A stretch of 64,000 nt of DNA, taken from positions 2,294,001-2,358,000 of the forward strand of contig NZ_CP012371.1 of NCBI RefSeq assembly GCF_000619905.2. The letters run 5' to 3'. Source of the stretch: Nitrosospira briensis C-128 (GTDB lineage Bacteria; Pseudomonadota; Gammaproteobacteria; Burkholderiales; Nitrosomonadaceae). Both the position numbers and the translations under genes were made by a program. Under the pieces are notes generated by a model. The model was not told the DNA's origin and did no database searches. It saw only the letters and a list, made by a program, of their open reading frames with translations. Positions 39,562-49,222 of this stretch are shown here, piece by piece. Within the stretch, counting starts at the first letter, position 1; each line of letters starts with the position of its first letter.

Positions 39562-41976
39562 ATGTCTTCTCCAGTGAACGATCCTACTCAAATTTCATTA
39601 CCGCTGTTACCGTTGCGCGATGTCGTCGTTTTTCCGCATATGGTCATTCCTCTTTTCGTTGGAAGGCCTAAATCCATAAAAGCGCTGGAAATCGCCATGG
39701 AATCCGGCAAGAGCATCTTGCTCGTGGCTCAGAAATTTGCAGCCAAGGACGAGCCGGCGCCGGAAGATCTCTACGGCGTCTCCACCGTTGCAAACCTGCT
39801 GCAAATGCTCAAATTGCCGGACGGTACCGTCAAGGTGCTGGTGGAAGGCGGCCGCCGCGCACGCATTATCAACGTGACCGACGATGGCACGTATTTTTCC
39901 GGTCAGGCAGCATTACTGCCTCCGGATGCTATTGATAACCATGAAGTTGAAGCAATGCGGCGCGCGATGCTGGCTCAATTCGACCAGTATGTAAAGCTCA
40001 ACAAAAAGATTCCTCCCGAAATATTGACTTCCCTTAGCGGCATAGATGAAGCAGGGCGTCTTGCTGACACAATTGCTGCTCATTTGCCCTTGAAACTTGA
40101 GCAAAAGCAGGAAGTGCTGGAAATTTTCGATGTGCCGAAGCGCTTGGAACATCTGCTGGGATTGCTGGAAACCGAACTCGATATACTTCAGGTGGAAAAA
40201 CGCATTCGTGGGCGCGTCAAGCGTCAGATGGAGAAAAGCCAGCGGGACTACTATCTCAACGAGCAGGTGAAAGCTATCCAGAAGGAGTTGGGCGAGGGTG
40301 AAGACGGCGCCGATCTGGAAGAAATCGACAAGAAAATACAAGCAGCCCAGATGTCCAGGGAAGCTCGCGCCAAGGCAGAGGCAGAACTGAAAAAACTCCG
40401 GTTGATGTCTCCAATGTCGGCGGAAGCCACGGTGGTTCGCAATTATATCGATGCGCTGGTCGCGCTGCCGTGGAAAAAAAGGAGCAAAATCAGCAAGAAC
40501 CTCGGTGCTGCCGAGGTCGTGCTTGAGCAGGACCATTACGGGCTCGAGAAGGTCAAGGAGCGAATCGTCGAGTACTTGGCTGTGCAGCAGCGGGTGGATA
40601 AACTGAAAGCGCCCATTCTTTGTCTGGTAGGCCCTCCCGGAGTGGGCAAAACTTCGCTGGGACAATCCATTGCACGTGCCACCAACCGCAAATTCGTGCG
40701 TATGTCGCTGGGCGGTGTTCGTGACGAGGCCGAGATACGCGGCCATCGCCGCACTTATATCGGTTCGATGCCCGGCAAGATACTGCAAAACATGACCAAG
40801 GTGAGCGTCAAGAATCCCCTGTTTCTACTGGATGAAGTGGACAAGATGGGTATGGATTTTCGTGGCGACCCCTCATCTGCACTTTTGGAAGTTCTTGATC
40901 CAGAACAAAATAATTCTTTTGTGGATCATTATATCGAGGTTGAATACGACTTGTCCGATGTCATGTTTGTCGCCACCGCGAATACGCTGAATATACCGCC
41001 GGCGCTGCTTGACCGCATGGAAGTAATCAGGTTGTCGGGCTATACGGAGGATGAGAAGCTGAACATTGCCACGCGCTACTTACTGCCTAAACAGATAAAA
41101 AACCATGGGTTGAAGGAAAACGAACTGGCGGTCTCCGAGTCTGCACTGCGCGATATTACGCGCTATTACACGCGTGAGGCCGGTGTACGGGCAATGGAAC
41201 GGGAAATCTCGAAAATTTGCCGTAAAGTCGTGAAGGCACTCCTGCTGAAAAATGATCAAAAGAAGATTACGATCACCGGACGGAATCTCGACAAATATCT
41301 GGGCGTAAGACGCTATACGTATGGCGTTGCGGAAGAAAAAAACCAGGTAGGACAGGTTACGGGTCTGGCGTGGACCGAAGTGGGGGGCGAACTATTAACT
41401 ATTGAAGCTGTGGTGTTGCCTGGCAAGGGGAAAACCATCACAACCGGAAAATTGGGTGAGGTGATGCAGGAGTCGGTTCAGGCCGCCCTCTCGGTAGTGC
41501 GCAGTCGCTCACGAGCCTTGGGTATTGCCGACGATTTTTATCAGAAGAACGATATTCATATTCACTTGCCCGAGGGTGCGACACCCAAGGATGGCCCGAG
41601 CGCAGGTATCGGTATTTGCATTGCGATGGTATCGGCTCTGACCGGTATTCCGGCTCGGGCGGCTGTGGCAATGACAGGGGAGATTACGTTGCGTGGCGAG
41701 GTTCTGCCTATCGGCGGCCTCAAGGAGAAACTGTTGGCGGCGCATCGCGGCGGCATAAAAACGGTGCTGATCCCGGAGGATAACGTCAAGGACTTGGCGG
41801 AGATTCCAGAAAATATTAAAAATAGACTGGATATTCATCCGGTGAAATGGATAGATCAGGTACTGGATCTGGCCTTGGAGCGCAAACCGGAACCGCTTCC
41901 CTCCGCCTCACCCGTATCCGCTCCGGCTCCGGTTGCGGCCGAAGGGGGCGTAGCGAGCGTTGTTATCAAGCACTAA
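39562..41976 (+). CDS. lon: ATP-dependent protease Lon
   Basis: 804-residue AAA+ protease. N-terminal substrate domain ([22 protein letters not shown] begins it; split here only for description), ATPase with Walker [14 protein letters not shown], and C-terminal Ser-Lys protease with catalytic Ser in [11 protein letters not shown] and Lys in [11 protein letters not shown]. Alanine/Pro-rich tail of about 25 residues follows the protease domain. Order clpX-lon-hup is conserved in Proteobacteria. Confidence 0.98.
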   Translation: MSSPVNDPTQISLPLLPLRDVVVFPHMVIPLFVGRPKSIKALEIAMESGKSILLVAQKFAAKDEPAPEDLYGVSTVANLLQMLKLPDGTVKVLVEGGRRARIINVTDDGTYFSGQAALLPPDAIDNHEVEAMRRAMLAQFDQYVKLNKKIPPEILTSLSGIDEAGRLADTIAAHLPLKLEQKQEVLEIFDVPKRLEHLLGLLETELDILQVEKRIRGRVKRQMEKSQRDYYLNEQVKAIQKELGEGEDGADLEEIDKKIQAAQMSREARAKAEAELKKLRLMSPMSAEATVVRNYIDALVALPWKKRSKISKNLGAAEVVLEQDHYGLEKVKERIVEYLAVQQRVDKLKAPILCLVGPPGVGKTSLGQSIARATNRKFVRMSLGGVRDEAEIRGHRRTYIGSMPGKILQNMTKVSVKNPLFLLDEVDKMGMDFRGDPSSALLEVLDPEQNNSFVDHYIEVEYDLSDVMFVATANTLNIPPALLDRMEVIRLSGYTEDEKLNIATRYLLPKQIKNHGLKENELAVSESALRDITRYYTREAGVRAMEREISKICRKVVKALLLKNDQKKITITGRNLDKYLGVRRYTYGVAEEKNQVGQVTGLAWTEVGGELLTIEAVVLPGKGKTITTGKLGEVMQESVQAALSVVRSRSRALGIADDFYQKNDIHIHLPEGATPKDGPSAGIGICIAMVSALTGIPARAAVAMTGEITLRGEVLPIGGLKEKLLAAHRGGIKTVLIPEDNVKDLAEIPENIKNRLDIHPVKWIDQVLDLALERKPEPLPSASPVSAPAPVAAEGGVASVVIKH

Positions 41977-41980
41977 AGAT

Positions 41981-42010
41981 TTCTGCCCCATGTCAGTCGA
42001 TGGGGCAGAA
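41981..42010. other. Perfect 10-bp inverted repeat after lon
   Basis: TTCTGCCCCA (41981) and TGGGGCAGAA (42001) flank a 10-nt loop just after the lon stop. No direct T-run follows, so it may be a 3'-end stabiliser or a weak terminator. Confidence 0.6.
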
Positions 42011-42112
42011 AGCAAGCTGTATAGACCATTTTTATTTTCGGCCTTTCATTTTGGATAAGATTCCTGCGTAAAATGTAGTATGAAACGTTCTCTGAAATAT
42101 TTTTACAATTGC

Positions 42113-42141
42113 TTGACCAAGCACAAGCGGCTTGATATAAA
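42113..42141 (+). promoter_or_regulatory. hupB sigma-70 promoter
   Basis: TTGACC, exact 17-bp spacer, TATAAA. About 45 bases downstream of the predicted start point is the hupB GTG codon. Confidence 0.85.
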
Positions 42142-42192
42142 ACCGATTGCAGGGTTTTTGTAACTCTTTAACAATAACGAAAGGGGAATCAC

Positions 42193-42465
42193 GTGAATAA
42201 ATCCGAACTTATCGATGCCATCGCCAAATCTTCCGACATTTCCAAAGCCTCTGCGGGAAATGCGCTGGACGGTGCATTGTCTGCTATTAAAGCGGCTTTG
42301 AAAAAAGGCCAAAGTGTCACCCTGGTTGGATTTGGAACTTTCAAAGTGGGGAAGCGCGCGGCCCGCACCGGCCGGAATCCCCGCACTGGCGCAGCTATCA
42401 AGATTGAAGCTACCAAGGTACCGAAATTCAGCGCTGGCAAGGCGCTCAAGGATGCAGTAAACTAG
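42193..42465 (+). CDS. hupB: DNA-binding protein HU-beta
   Basis: 90-residue nucleoid protein. Typical [14 protein letters not shown] start and DNA-arm [24 protein letters not shown] start at 42193 with AAGGGG 8 bases upstream. Own strong promoter, separate from lon. Two tRNA genes follow. Confidence 0.97.
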   Translation: MNKSELIDAIAKSSDISKASAGNALDGALSAIKAALKKGQSVTLVGFGTFKVGKRAARTGRNPRTGAAIKIEATKVPKFSAGKALKDAVN

Positions 42466-42479
42466 CGTCCTTTAAATCG

Positions 42480-42555
42480 GGGTGCTTAGCTCAGTTGGTA
42501 GAGCGTCGCCCTTACAAGGCGAATGTCGGCGGTTCGACCCCGTCAGCACCCACCA
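42480..42555 (+). tRNA. tRNA-Val (UAC)
   Basis: 76 nt including CCA. Acceptor GGGTGCT pairs with AGCACCC; anticodon loop CTTACAA gives UAC. Confidence 0.98.
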
Positions 42556-42572
42556 GTAGCTTTTTGATCGTT

Positions 42573-42649
42573 GGAGTGGTAGTTCAGTTGGTTAGAATAC
42601 CGGCCTGTCACGCCGGGGGTCGCGGGTTCGAGTCCCGTCCACTCCGCCA
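42573..42649 (+). tRNA. tRNA-Asp (GUC)
   Basis: 77 nt including CCA. Acceptor GGAGTGG pairs with CCACTCC; anticodon loop CTGTCAC gives GUC. 17 bp after tRNA-Val, probably on one transcript. Confidence 0.98.
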
Positions 42650-42667
42650 GATTTTGGCTTAAACCAG

Positions 42668-42691
42668 GGCGAACGCAAGTTCGCCTTTTTT
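42668..42691 (+). terminator. Terminator of the hup-tRNA unit
   Basis: GGCGAAC-GCAA-GTTCGCC followed by a T-run; 18 bp after tRNA-Asp and before ppiD. Confidence 0.92.
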
Positions 42692-42710
42692 ATTCATTTT
42701 CTGCCCATCA

Positions 42711-44597
42711 ATGTTTGATTTTGTCCATAAAAAAAGACGAATCGTCCAGGTCATCCTGGCGCTCGCCACGCTGCCATTCCTGTTCTGGGGTCTCGAATCA
42801 TATCAAAGCAAGGAGGGCGAAGATCAAGTTGCGCTCGCGGCCGGCGAAAAGATCCTTCGTCAGGAATTCGATCAGGCCGTGCGCAATCAGAAGGACACCA
42901 TGCGGGCTTCGATGGGAGCGGGCTTTGACGATGCCCTACTGGATAAGCCCGAAGTGCGATCCGCAATATTGGAAGGGTTGATTCAGCAGCGTTTACTGAA
43001 GCATGAAGCATCTCGCTTGGGATTGGCTGTGCCGGATGCCCAGCTTGTGGAAACAATACAAAATATCTCTTCATTTCAAGAAGACGGAAAATTTTCCAAG
43101 CCGCGCTACGAAGAACTGCTGCGTGGACAGGGGCTCAGTCCGCAAGCATTCGAAGCACGGGTGCGCCAGGAACTGATGCGCCAGCAGTTGATCGCGCCTT
43201 ACAGCGAAAGCGGCTTCATTTCCGATACGGTAGCGGAGCGGGTCCTTCGGTTGAGTGAAGAAAAGCGCGAGGTTAGCCTGGTTCAAATACGGCCGGAACA
43301 GTTTCTGGGCCATATCAAACCTGATGATGCGGCCATCAAGTCATACTATGACAGTCATCAGGCTGAATTTCAATTGCCGGAACAGGTACGGCTCGAGTAT
43401 CTGGTGTTATCGCTGGATGAGCTCATTAAACAATCGCATGTCAGTACTGATGAAGCGGAGAAGTACTTCGACGAGCACCGGGGTGAATTCGGGCAACCCG
43501 AGGAGCGCCGGGCGAGCCATATTCTTTTGAGCGCGCCTGCCACGGCGCCGGAATCGGAGAGAGCGGCGGCACGCGCCAAAGCTGAGCAGCTGCTTATCGA
43601 AATTAAAAAATCACCGGAACGCTTTGCGGATCTTGCCAGGGAATATTCCCAGGATCCGGGTTCTGCGGCCAAAGGCGGTGACCTTGGTTTCTTTGCGCGC
43701 AACATGATGGTCAAGTCTTTTGAAGACGCGGTTTTCCAGATGAAGCTGGATGAGATCAGCAAGGTGGTCGAGACGGATCATGGTTTTCATATCATTCAGC
43801 TTTCCGCCATCAAGAACGCGGAACCGGTCAGTTTTGACAAGGTAAAAGGTCAGGTTGAGCAGGACGTGAAGAAACAGAAAGCCGAGAAGGTTTTCGGCGA
43901 AATGGCGGATGAATTCAGCAATATGGTATATGAGCAGAGCGATAGCCTGCAGCCCGCCGCCGAGAAATTCGGCTTATCCATACAGCAGAGCGACTGGACT
44001 GGAAGAAACGGCGGCCAGCCACCCTATTTCACCAACGAAAGGCTGCTGCAAGCGGCTTTTTCGGACGATGTCATCAAGGATAAACGCAACACCGAGGCAG
44101 TCGAAGTTTCGCCGAACACGCTGGTTTCAGCGAGGCTATTGAATTACCGGCCAGCGACTACGCTCTCCATAACGGAGTTGAAGGATAAAATTTCCGGGCT
44201 TATCGCGCGGCAGGAAGCTGACAAGGCGGCTATCAATGAGGGAAAGCAGAAGCTCGCGCAACTGCAGGAGGGCAAAGACGAGGCCGTTAAGTGGGGCGCT
44301 ACCCAGCAGATTTCCCGCAAGGAGCCCCATGGTCTTGACAACGAAACCCTGCGGGCGGTTTTCAAGGCCGACGCGACAAAACTCCCGTCCTATACCGGGA
44401 TTGCGAATCCCCAAGGCGGTTTTACCTTGATTCGCGTCGAGCATGTCACCAAACCAGCCCCGCCGGAGGCAGCACAACAACAAGCTTTTGCCAGACAATT
44501 GCAGCAGTTGATTGCCCAGGAGGAGCTCTCGGCTTATCTGGCCGGGGTGAGAAAACGGTATGAGGTATCGGTGAGTAACGAGAACCTGGAGAAGTAG
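42711..44597 (+). CDS. ppiD: Periplasmic folding chaperone PpiD
   Basis: 628-residue inner-membrane-anchored protein. Single N-terminal membrane helix (about 12-27), SurA-like N domain (about 30-220), parvulin rotamase domain (about 265-355: RRASHILLSA, FADLAREYSQDPGSAAKGGDLG and HGFHIIQL), then a second SurA/PpiC-like helical region. Acts at the Sec translocon exit, in E. coli with YfgM. Convergent with fabI; a 7-bp hairpin (AGCCGCT/AGCGGCT, 44607-44623) lies between. Confidence 0.95.
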   Translation: MFDFVHKKRRIVQVILALATLPFLFWGLESYQSKEGEDQVALAAGEKILRQEFDQAVRNQKDTMRASMGAGFDDALLDKPEVRSAILEGLIQQRLLKHEASRLGLAVPDAQLVETIQNISSFQEDGKFSKPRYEELLRGQGLSPQAFEARVRQELMRQQLIAPYSESGFISDTVAERVLRLSEEKREVSLVQIRPEQFLGHIKPDDAAIKSYYDSHQAEFQLPEQVRLEYLVLSLDELIKQSHVSTDEAEKYFDEHRGEFGQPEERRASHILLSAPATAPESERAAARAKAEQLLIEIKKSPERFADLAREYSQDPGSAAKGGDLGFFARNMMVKSFEDAVFQMKLDEISKVVETDHGFHIIQLSAIKNAEPVSFDKVKGQVEQDVKKQKAEKVFGEMADEFSNMVYEQSDSLQPAAEKFGLSIQQSDWTGRNGGQPPYFTNERLLQAAFSDDVIKDKRNTEAVEVSPNTLVSARLLNYRPATTLSITELKDKISGLIARQEADKAAINEGKQKLAQLQEGKDEAVKWGATQQISRKEPHGLDNETLRAVFKADATKLPSYTGIANPQGGFTLIRVEHVTKPAPPEAAQQQAFARQLQQLIAQEELSAYLAGVRKRYEVSVSNENLEK

Positions 44598-44621
44598 CAG
44601 AAAACAAGCCGCTGTCAGCGG

Positions 44622-45404
44622 CTACATGATATCAAACGCGACTGTGTTAAACCCTGCATCGACATGGGTAATCTCGCCGGTAACACCGCTTGCCAGATCG
44701 CTGCAAAGAAAAGCCGCGACATTTCCGACCTCCAGAATGGAAACATTACGCCGTAGCGGTGATACTTTTTCGGTATAGCTCAACAGTTTTCCGAAGTTAC
44801 CGATTCCAGCCGCCGCCAGGGTTTTGATCGGGCCTGCTGAAATCGCGTTGACCCGTATACCCTTGGGGCCGAGGCTGGAAGCCATGAATCGCACATTCGC
44901 CTCAAGGCTCGCTTTGGCTAATCCCATAACATTATAATTCGGCATAACCCTTGTCGAACCCAGATAGGTAAGTGTGAGAAGCGAGCCGTTTCGGCCTTGC
45001 ATCAGCGGTATTCCGGCTTTCGCCAAGGCAGTGAAACTGTAGGAGCTCACATCGTGGGCAATGCGGAAAGCCTCGCGATTTACGCTTTCGACATAATCTC
45101 CGCTTAGCGCCTCGCGCGGAGCAAAGGCTATGGAATGGACGATACCGTCAAGGCCATCCCAACGTTTTCCCAAGTCGTCGAAACATTGCGCAATTTCGTT
45201 ATCATTTGAAACATCGCACGGGAAAAGTAAATCGCTGCCGAACTCCGCAATTACTTTTTGAACCCGCTCGCGCACCGCTTCTCCCTGATAAGTAAAAGCC
45301 AGTTGCGCGCCTTCGCGATGCATCGCTTTTGCAATGCCGTAGGCAATGGAACGATTACTCAGTAGTCCGGTGATGAGAATGCGTTTATCGGCAAGAAGTG
45401 TCAT
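44622..45404 (-). CDS. fabI: Enoyl-[acyl-carrier-protein] reductase (NADH)
   Basis: 260-residue SDR enzyme that completes each round of fatty-acid elongation. N-terminal [21 protein letters not shown], catalytic Tyr-x6-Lys in YNVMGLAK with the second Tyr in TYLGSTRV, and the C-terminal [15 protein letters not shown]. Start at 45404 (MTLLADKR) has AAGG upstream and matches family length; a 30-residue longer frame to 45494 overlaps a degenerate repeat and is unlikely. Confidence 0.96.
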   Translation of the reverse strand: MTLLADKRILITGLLSNRSIAYGIAKAMHREGAQLAFTYQGEAVRERVQKVIAEFGSDLLFPCDVSNDNEIAQCFDDLGKRWDGLDGIVHSIAFAPREALSGDYVESVNREAFRIAHDVSSYSFTALAKAGIPLMQGRNGSLLTLTYLGSTRVMPNYNVMGLAKASLEANVRFMASSLGPKGIRVNAISAGPIKTLAAAGIGNFGKLLSYTEKVSPLRRNVSILEVGNVAAFLCSDLASGVTGEITHVDAGFNTVAFDIM

Positions 45405-45947
45405 GTAATATACCTTACGAAGGTTGAGTGGCGGAATGGTCCTGAATCCGGTAATGGGTCCTGGCAGCGAGCACCATAAAGGATCGAGTGACACGGAAGG
45501 CTGTTGCGGGTAAGCGCGTCAAGCTGAAAAAACCAACCGACTGCCGGACTTTGGATTATAACTTCAAGTCTTTCATACTTGTAAAATCATCAAATGCCGC
45601 ATGGGTGCCGATCAGCTTTTCCCCATCTCTGCGCTATACAATCGCATCAATGAAAGCTGTACTTACGGATATCGAAACACGTCTCGGTACGTCTCCGGTT
45701 CGCAAGCGGGAAACATGATCGCTTTTCGGGATGAAATATCCCAAAGAAGAGTAAGTACGAAAGCGAATGACGCATCCCGCCTGGTAGGGGACTTTGGCAA
45801 AAACCCACCGCAACAGGTCGCCTCCAGTACCTGCCCATGCGCATCGCCCCTTGTAATCTACGGTAAAATCGGGTGTTCATCGCGTTACACACCATGGCAA
45901 GACCATTATGTCAGCAGCGAACCACAGCCTCTTTTTCGGCGGTACTC
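45405..45947. other. Intergenic region between fabI and yejA-like gene
   Basis: 543 bp. Contains a degenerate inverted-repeat element at 45441-45554 (listed separately). The rest has only small ORFs without recognisable content. Promoters for fabI (minus) and the transporter operon (plus) must lie here but were not identified with confidence. Confidence 0.5.
45441..45554. repeat. Degenerate MITE-like element, copy 3 (about 114 bp)
   Basis: Left end CCTGAATCCGGTAATGGG and right end CCGACTGCCGGACTTTGG (inverted) each match the family ends at about 15 of 18 positions. The interior GCGAGCACCATAAAGG resembles GCGAGCTCACCAAGAAGG of copy 2. No target duplication is visible. Confidence 0.5.
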
Positions 45948-48230
45948 ATGAATTATCCCTCGTTCGATCTTGCCGAAACCGTTCCTCCTGGAGGCGTTAT
46001 TCGACGACTCCTTAAATACCTGCTGGCCTCGCTCGCCGTTTTTATCTGCGCCTGTAGCGGCAATCCATGGAACGATCCCTATCCAGCCTCCGACTCGGAA
46101 AAAAATATTCTCTATGCCGCCTTTGCAGAGCGTCCAAAGCATCTCGATCCGGTGCAATCCTATAGTTCCAACGAAATTCTCATCACAGCGCAGATCTATG
46201 AGCCGCCATTGCAATATCATTATTTGAAACGCCCCTACCAGCTGATCCCATCAGCGGCGGCAGGAATGCCGGTGGCGCAATATCTCGACAAGAACGGCGT
46301 ACATTTGCATGCCGATGCCGACGCAGAAAAAATCGCTTATACGATTTATGAAATTTCCATCCAGCCTGGTATTCGTTATCAGCCTCATCCTGCTTTCGCC
46401 AGAAACGAACGGGGAGATTATCGCTATCATGATCTCACTGCGGAAGCTTTAGCTGATATTCATAAACTGGGCGATCTTCGGGATACCGGTTCCCGCGAGT
46501 TGACTGCCGAGGATTATGTTTTTCAGATTAAACGGCTGGCTCACCCCAGGCTGCATTCGCCCATTTTCGGCTTGATGTCCGATTACATTGTTGGACTCAA
46601 GGAATATTCCGCGACGCTACAGGCTGCCGCCGAGGCGCAGTTCAAGAAAGGGGGCAAGGATACTTATCTGGATCTGAGCAGCTATCCTCTCGAGGGCGCG
46701 GAGGTGCTGGGGCCTTACACCTATCGCATCAAGATCAAGGGTAAATACCCGCAATTCATGTACTGGCTGGCAATGCCTTTTTTTGCTCCCATTCCCTGGG
46801 AAGCGGAGCGTTTTTACAGCCAAAGCGGCTTATCGGAAAAAAATATCACTCTTGACTGGTATCCGGTGGGCACGGGGCCTTATATGCTCACCGAGAACGA
46901 TCCCAACCGTGTGATGATACTGGAGAAGAACCCCAATTTTCATGGCGAGGCTTATCCGTCCGAAGGCATGCCCGGTGATGTGGACGCGGGATTGTTGAGG
47001 GACGCGGGAGAGCCGCTGCCTTTTATCGACAAGGTGATATATAGCCGGGAGAGGGAAAGTATTCCCCGCTGGAACAAATTCCTGCAAGGCTATTACGACG
47101 CTTCCGCCATCGGCTCCGATAGCTTCGATCAGGCGATCCAACTGACGGGTGGGCAGGGCGAAGCAACGGTGACCGAGGCGATGAAAGAGCAGGGCATTCG
47201 TCTGGAGACGGCGGTGGCGGCATCCACGAACTACCTGGGCTTCAATATGCTGGACCCGGTAGTGGGCGGAACAGATAAGCACGGACGCGAGTCTGCCAGG
47301 AAGCTGCGCCAGGCCATTTCCATCGCGGTCGATTATGAAGAGTATGTTTCCATATTTGCCAATGGCCGCGGCATTCCGGCGCAGGGCCCTATCGCGCCTG
47401 GTATCGCAGGACACCGCGATGGAAAAGAAGGAATGAATCCAGTCGTGTATGACTGGGTGAACGGACGGGCGCAGCGAAAACCGATTGAAGCGGCCCGAAA
47501 ATTACTGGCTGAGGCCGGCTATCCAGACGGCATGAACAGAAAGACAGGCGAACCGCTGGTGCTTTATTTCGATGTCACCGCCCGCGGGGCGGAGGATAAA
47601 TCCAGTCTCGACTGGATGCGCAAACAGTTTCAGAAACTCAATATCCAGCTCGTGGTTCGAAGTACCGACTACAACCGTTTTCAGGACAAGATTCGCAAGG
47701 GTAATGCTCAAATTTTCGAATGGGGCTGGAATGCCGATTACCCCGATCCGGAGAATTTTTTATTCCTGCTGCATGGTCCTCAGCAGAAGGTCGGTAACGA
47801 AGGTGAAAACGCCGCTAATTACTCCAACCCAGAATATAACCGTCTTTTCGATCAGATGAAGAATATGGAGAATGGCCCCAGGCGCCAGCACATCATCGAC
47901 AGGATGGTAGATATTCTTCGTCATGATGCGCCCTGGCTCTGGGGTTATCATCCCAAGGACTACGGGCTTTATCACTCCTGGTATGGCAATGTCAAACCGA
48001 ACAGATTATCGAACAATAATGTCAAATACTTTCGCATCGATGCCGAGGTGAGGAACCAGAAGCGGCGAGAATGGAATAAGCCGGTACTGTGGCCTATCGG
48101 TGGGGGATTGATCATACTGGCTATCAGCCTGCTTCCCGCTGCAATCGTTTATCGCCGCAAGGAGCGGAACGCCGGCATAAGGCCTGCCGGGCCAAATGAA
48201 GATATCGAGGTCACGCGCTTAAATGCTTAA
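45948..48230 (+). CDS. yejA: Peptide ABC transporter substrate-binding protein (YejA-like), membrane-anchored
   Basis: 760-residue SBP_bac_5 family protein. N-terminal lipobox-like end of signal (FICACSGNPW, Cys near residue 35) followed by DPVQSYSSNEILITAQIYEP and, further on, LRQAISIAVDYEEYV and NIQLVVRSTDYNRFQDKI, typical of oligopeptide receptors. Unusually a clear C-terminal transmembrane helix (about 716-738, IGGGLIILAISLLPAAIVY) precedes a basic tail RRKERN. ATG at 45948 is preferred; ATG at 45894 is in frame. Heads a yejABEF-type operon: the next gene overlaps by 8 bases. Confidence 0.88.
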   Translation: MNYPSFDLAETVPPGGVIRRLLKYLLASLAVFICACSGNPWNDPYPASDSEKNILYAAFAERPKHLDPVQSYSSNEILITAQIYEPPLQYHYLKRPYQLIPSAAAGMPVAQYLDKNGVHLHADADAEKIAYTIYEISIQPGIRYQPHPAFARNERGDYRYHDLTAEALADIHKLGDLRDTGSRELTAEDYVFQIKRLAHPRLHSPIFGLMSDYIVGLKEYSATLQAAAEAQFKKGGKDTYLDLSSYPLEGAEVLGPYTYRIKIKGKYPQFMYWLAMPFFAPIPWEAERFYSQSGLSEKNITLDWYPVGTGPYMLTENDPNRVMILEKNPNFHGEAYPSEGMPGDVDAGLLRDAGEPLPFIDKVIYSRERESIPRWNKFLQGYYDASAIGSDSFDQAIQLTGGQGEATVTEAMKEQGIRLETAVAASTNYLGFNMLDPVVGGTDKHGRESARKLRQAISIAVDYEEYVSIFANGRGIPAQGPIAPGIAGHRDGKEGMNPVVYDWVNGRAQRKPIEAARKLLAEAGYPDGMNRKTGEPLVLYFDVTARGAEDKSSLDWMRKQFQKLNIQLVVRSTDYNRFQDKIRKGNAQIFEWGWNADYPDPENFLFLLHGPQQKVGNEGENAANYSNPEYNRLFDQMKNMENGPRRQHIIDRMVDILRHDAPWLWGYHPKDYGLYHSWYGNVKPNRLSNNNVKYFRIDAEVRNQKRREWNKPVLWPIGGGLIILAISLLPAAIVYRRKERNAGIRPAGPNEDIEVTRLNA

Positions 48231-49200
48231 TTACATTGTAAGGCGGGTGCTTTACGCTGTCCCCATTCTCATCGGTGTCAACCTGATCACCTTCACGTTA
48301 TTCTTCGTAGTGAATACGCCCGATGATATGGCACGGATGCAACTGGGTATCAAGCGTGTGACGCCCGAGGCCATCAACAAGTGGAAGCAGGAGCGCGGCT
48401 ATGACAAACCACTGATGTTTAACCATGCAGAGGATGGATTTGCAAAATTTACGCATACTATCTTTTTCGAGAAGTCGGCTGCCATGTTCGCTTTCCGTTT
48501 CGGCCCCGCCGACGACGGGCGTGACATTGCCCATGAAATCAGAACACGGATGGTGCCCAGCCTGGCCATCGCATTGCCGGTATTTCTGCTGGGGCTGGGC
48601 GTTTACATCGTCTTCGCGCTGACAATGGTTTTTTTTCGGGCTACCTACGTGGATTTCTGGGGCGTGGTACTATGCGTCGCGCTCATGTCGATCTCCAGTT
48701 TATTCTATATTATTGGCGGACAATTCCTGATCAGCAAATTATGGCACCTGGTGCCGATTTCTGGATATGGGCAGGGGCTGGATGCGGGCAAGTTCCTGAT
48801 TCTTCCGGTCGTTATCGGCGTGATTAGCGGCGCCGGCGCGAACACGCGCTGGTACCGCACCATTTTTCTGGAAGAAATGGGCAAGGATTATGTCCGTACC
48901 GCCCGTGCCAAGGGTCTGCCGGAAAGTTTCGTGCTGTTCGGGCACGTACTCCGAAACGCCATGATTCCGATACTCACGGGGGCGGTGGTAGTGATCCCCC
49001 TGTTATTTTTAGGCAGCCTCATTACCGAATCGTTTTTCGGTATCCCCGGATTGGGCAGCTATACGATCGACGCCATCAATTCACAGGATTTCGCGGTAGT
49101 GCGGGCGATGGTCTTTCTGGGATCATTGCTTTATATCGTCGGTCTTATATTGACGGACATTTCCTATACCCTGGTTGACCCCAGGGTAAGGCTGGAATAA
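48223..49200 (+). CDS. yejB: Peptide ABC transporter permease (YejB-like)
   Basis: 325-residue membrane permease. N-terminal MLNYIVRRVLYAVPILIGVN is the classical DppB/OppB/YejB start. The permease coupling loop EEMGKDYVRTARAKGLPE is intact. Six membrane segments. Overlaps the preceding stop. Transports peptides with the partners either side; which peptides is not known. Confidence 0.93.
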   Translation: MLNYIVRRVLYAVPILIGVNLITFTLFFVVNTPDDMARMQLGIKRVTPEAINKWKQERGYDKPLMFNHAEDGFAKFTHTIFFEKSAAMFAFRFGPADDGRDIAHEIRTRMVPSLAIALPVFLLGLGVYIVFALTMVFFRATYVDFWGVVLCVALMSISSLFYIIGGQFLISKLWHLVPISGYGQGLDAGKFLILPVVIGVISGAGANTRWYRTIFLEEMGKDYVRTARAKGLPESFVLFGHVLRNAMIPILTGAVVVIPLLFLGSLITESFFGIPGLGSYTIDAINSQDFAVVRAMVFLGSLLYIVGLILTDISYTLVDPRVRLE

Positions 49201-49222
49201 TGCTGCTCCGGTAAAACCAGAC

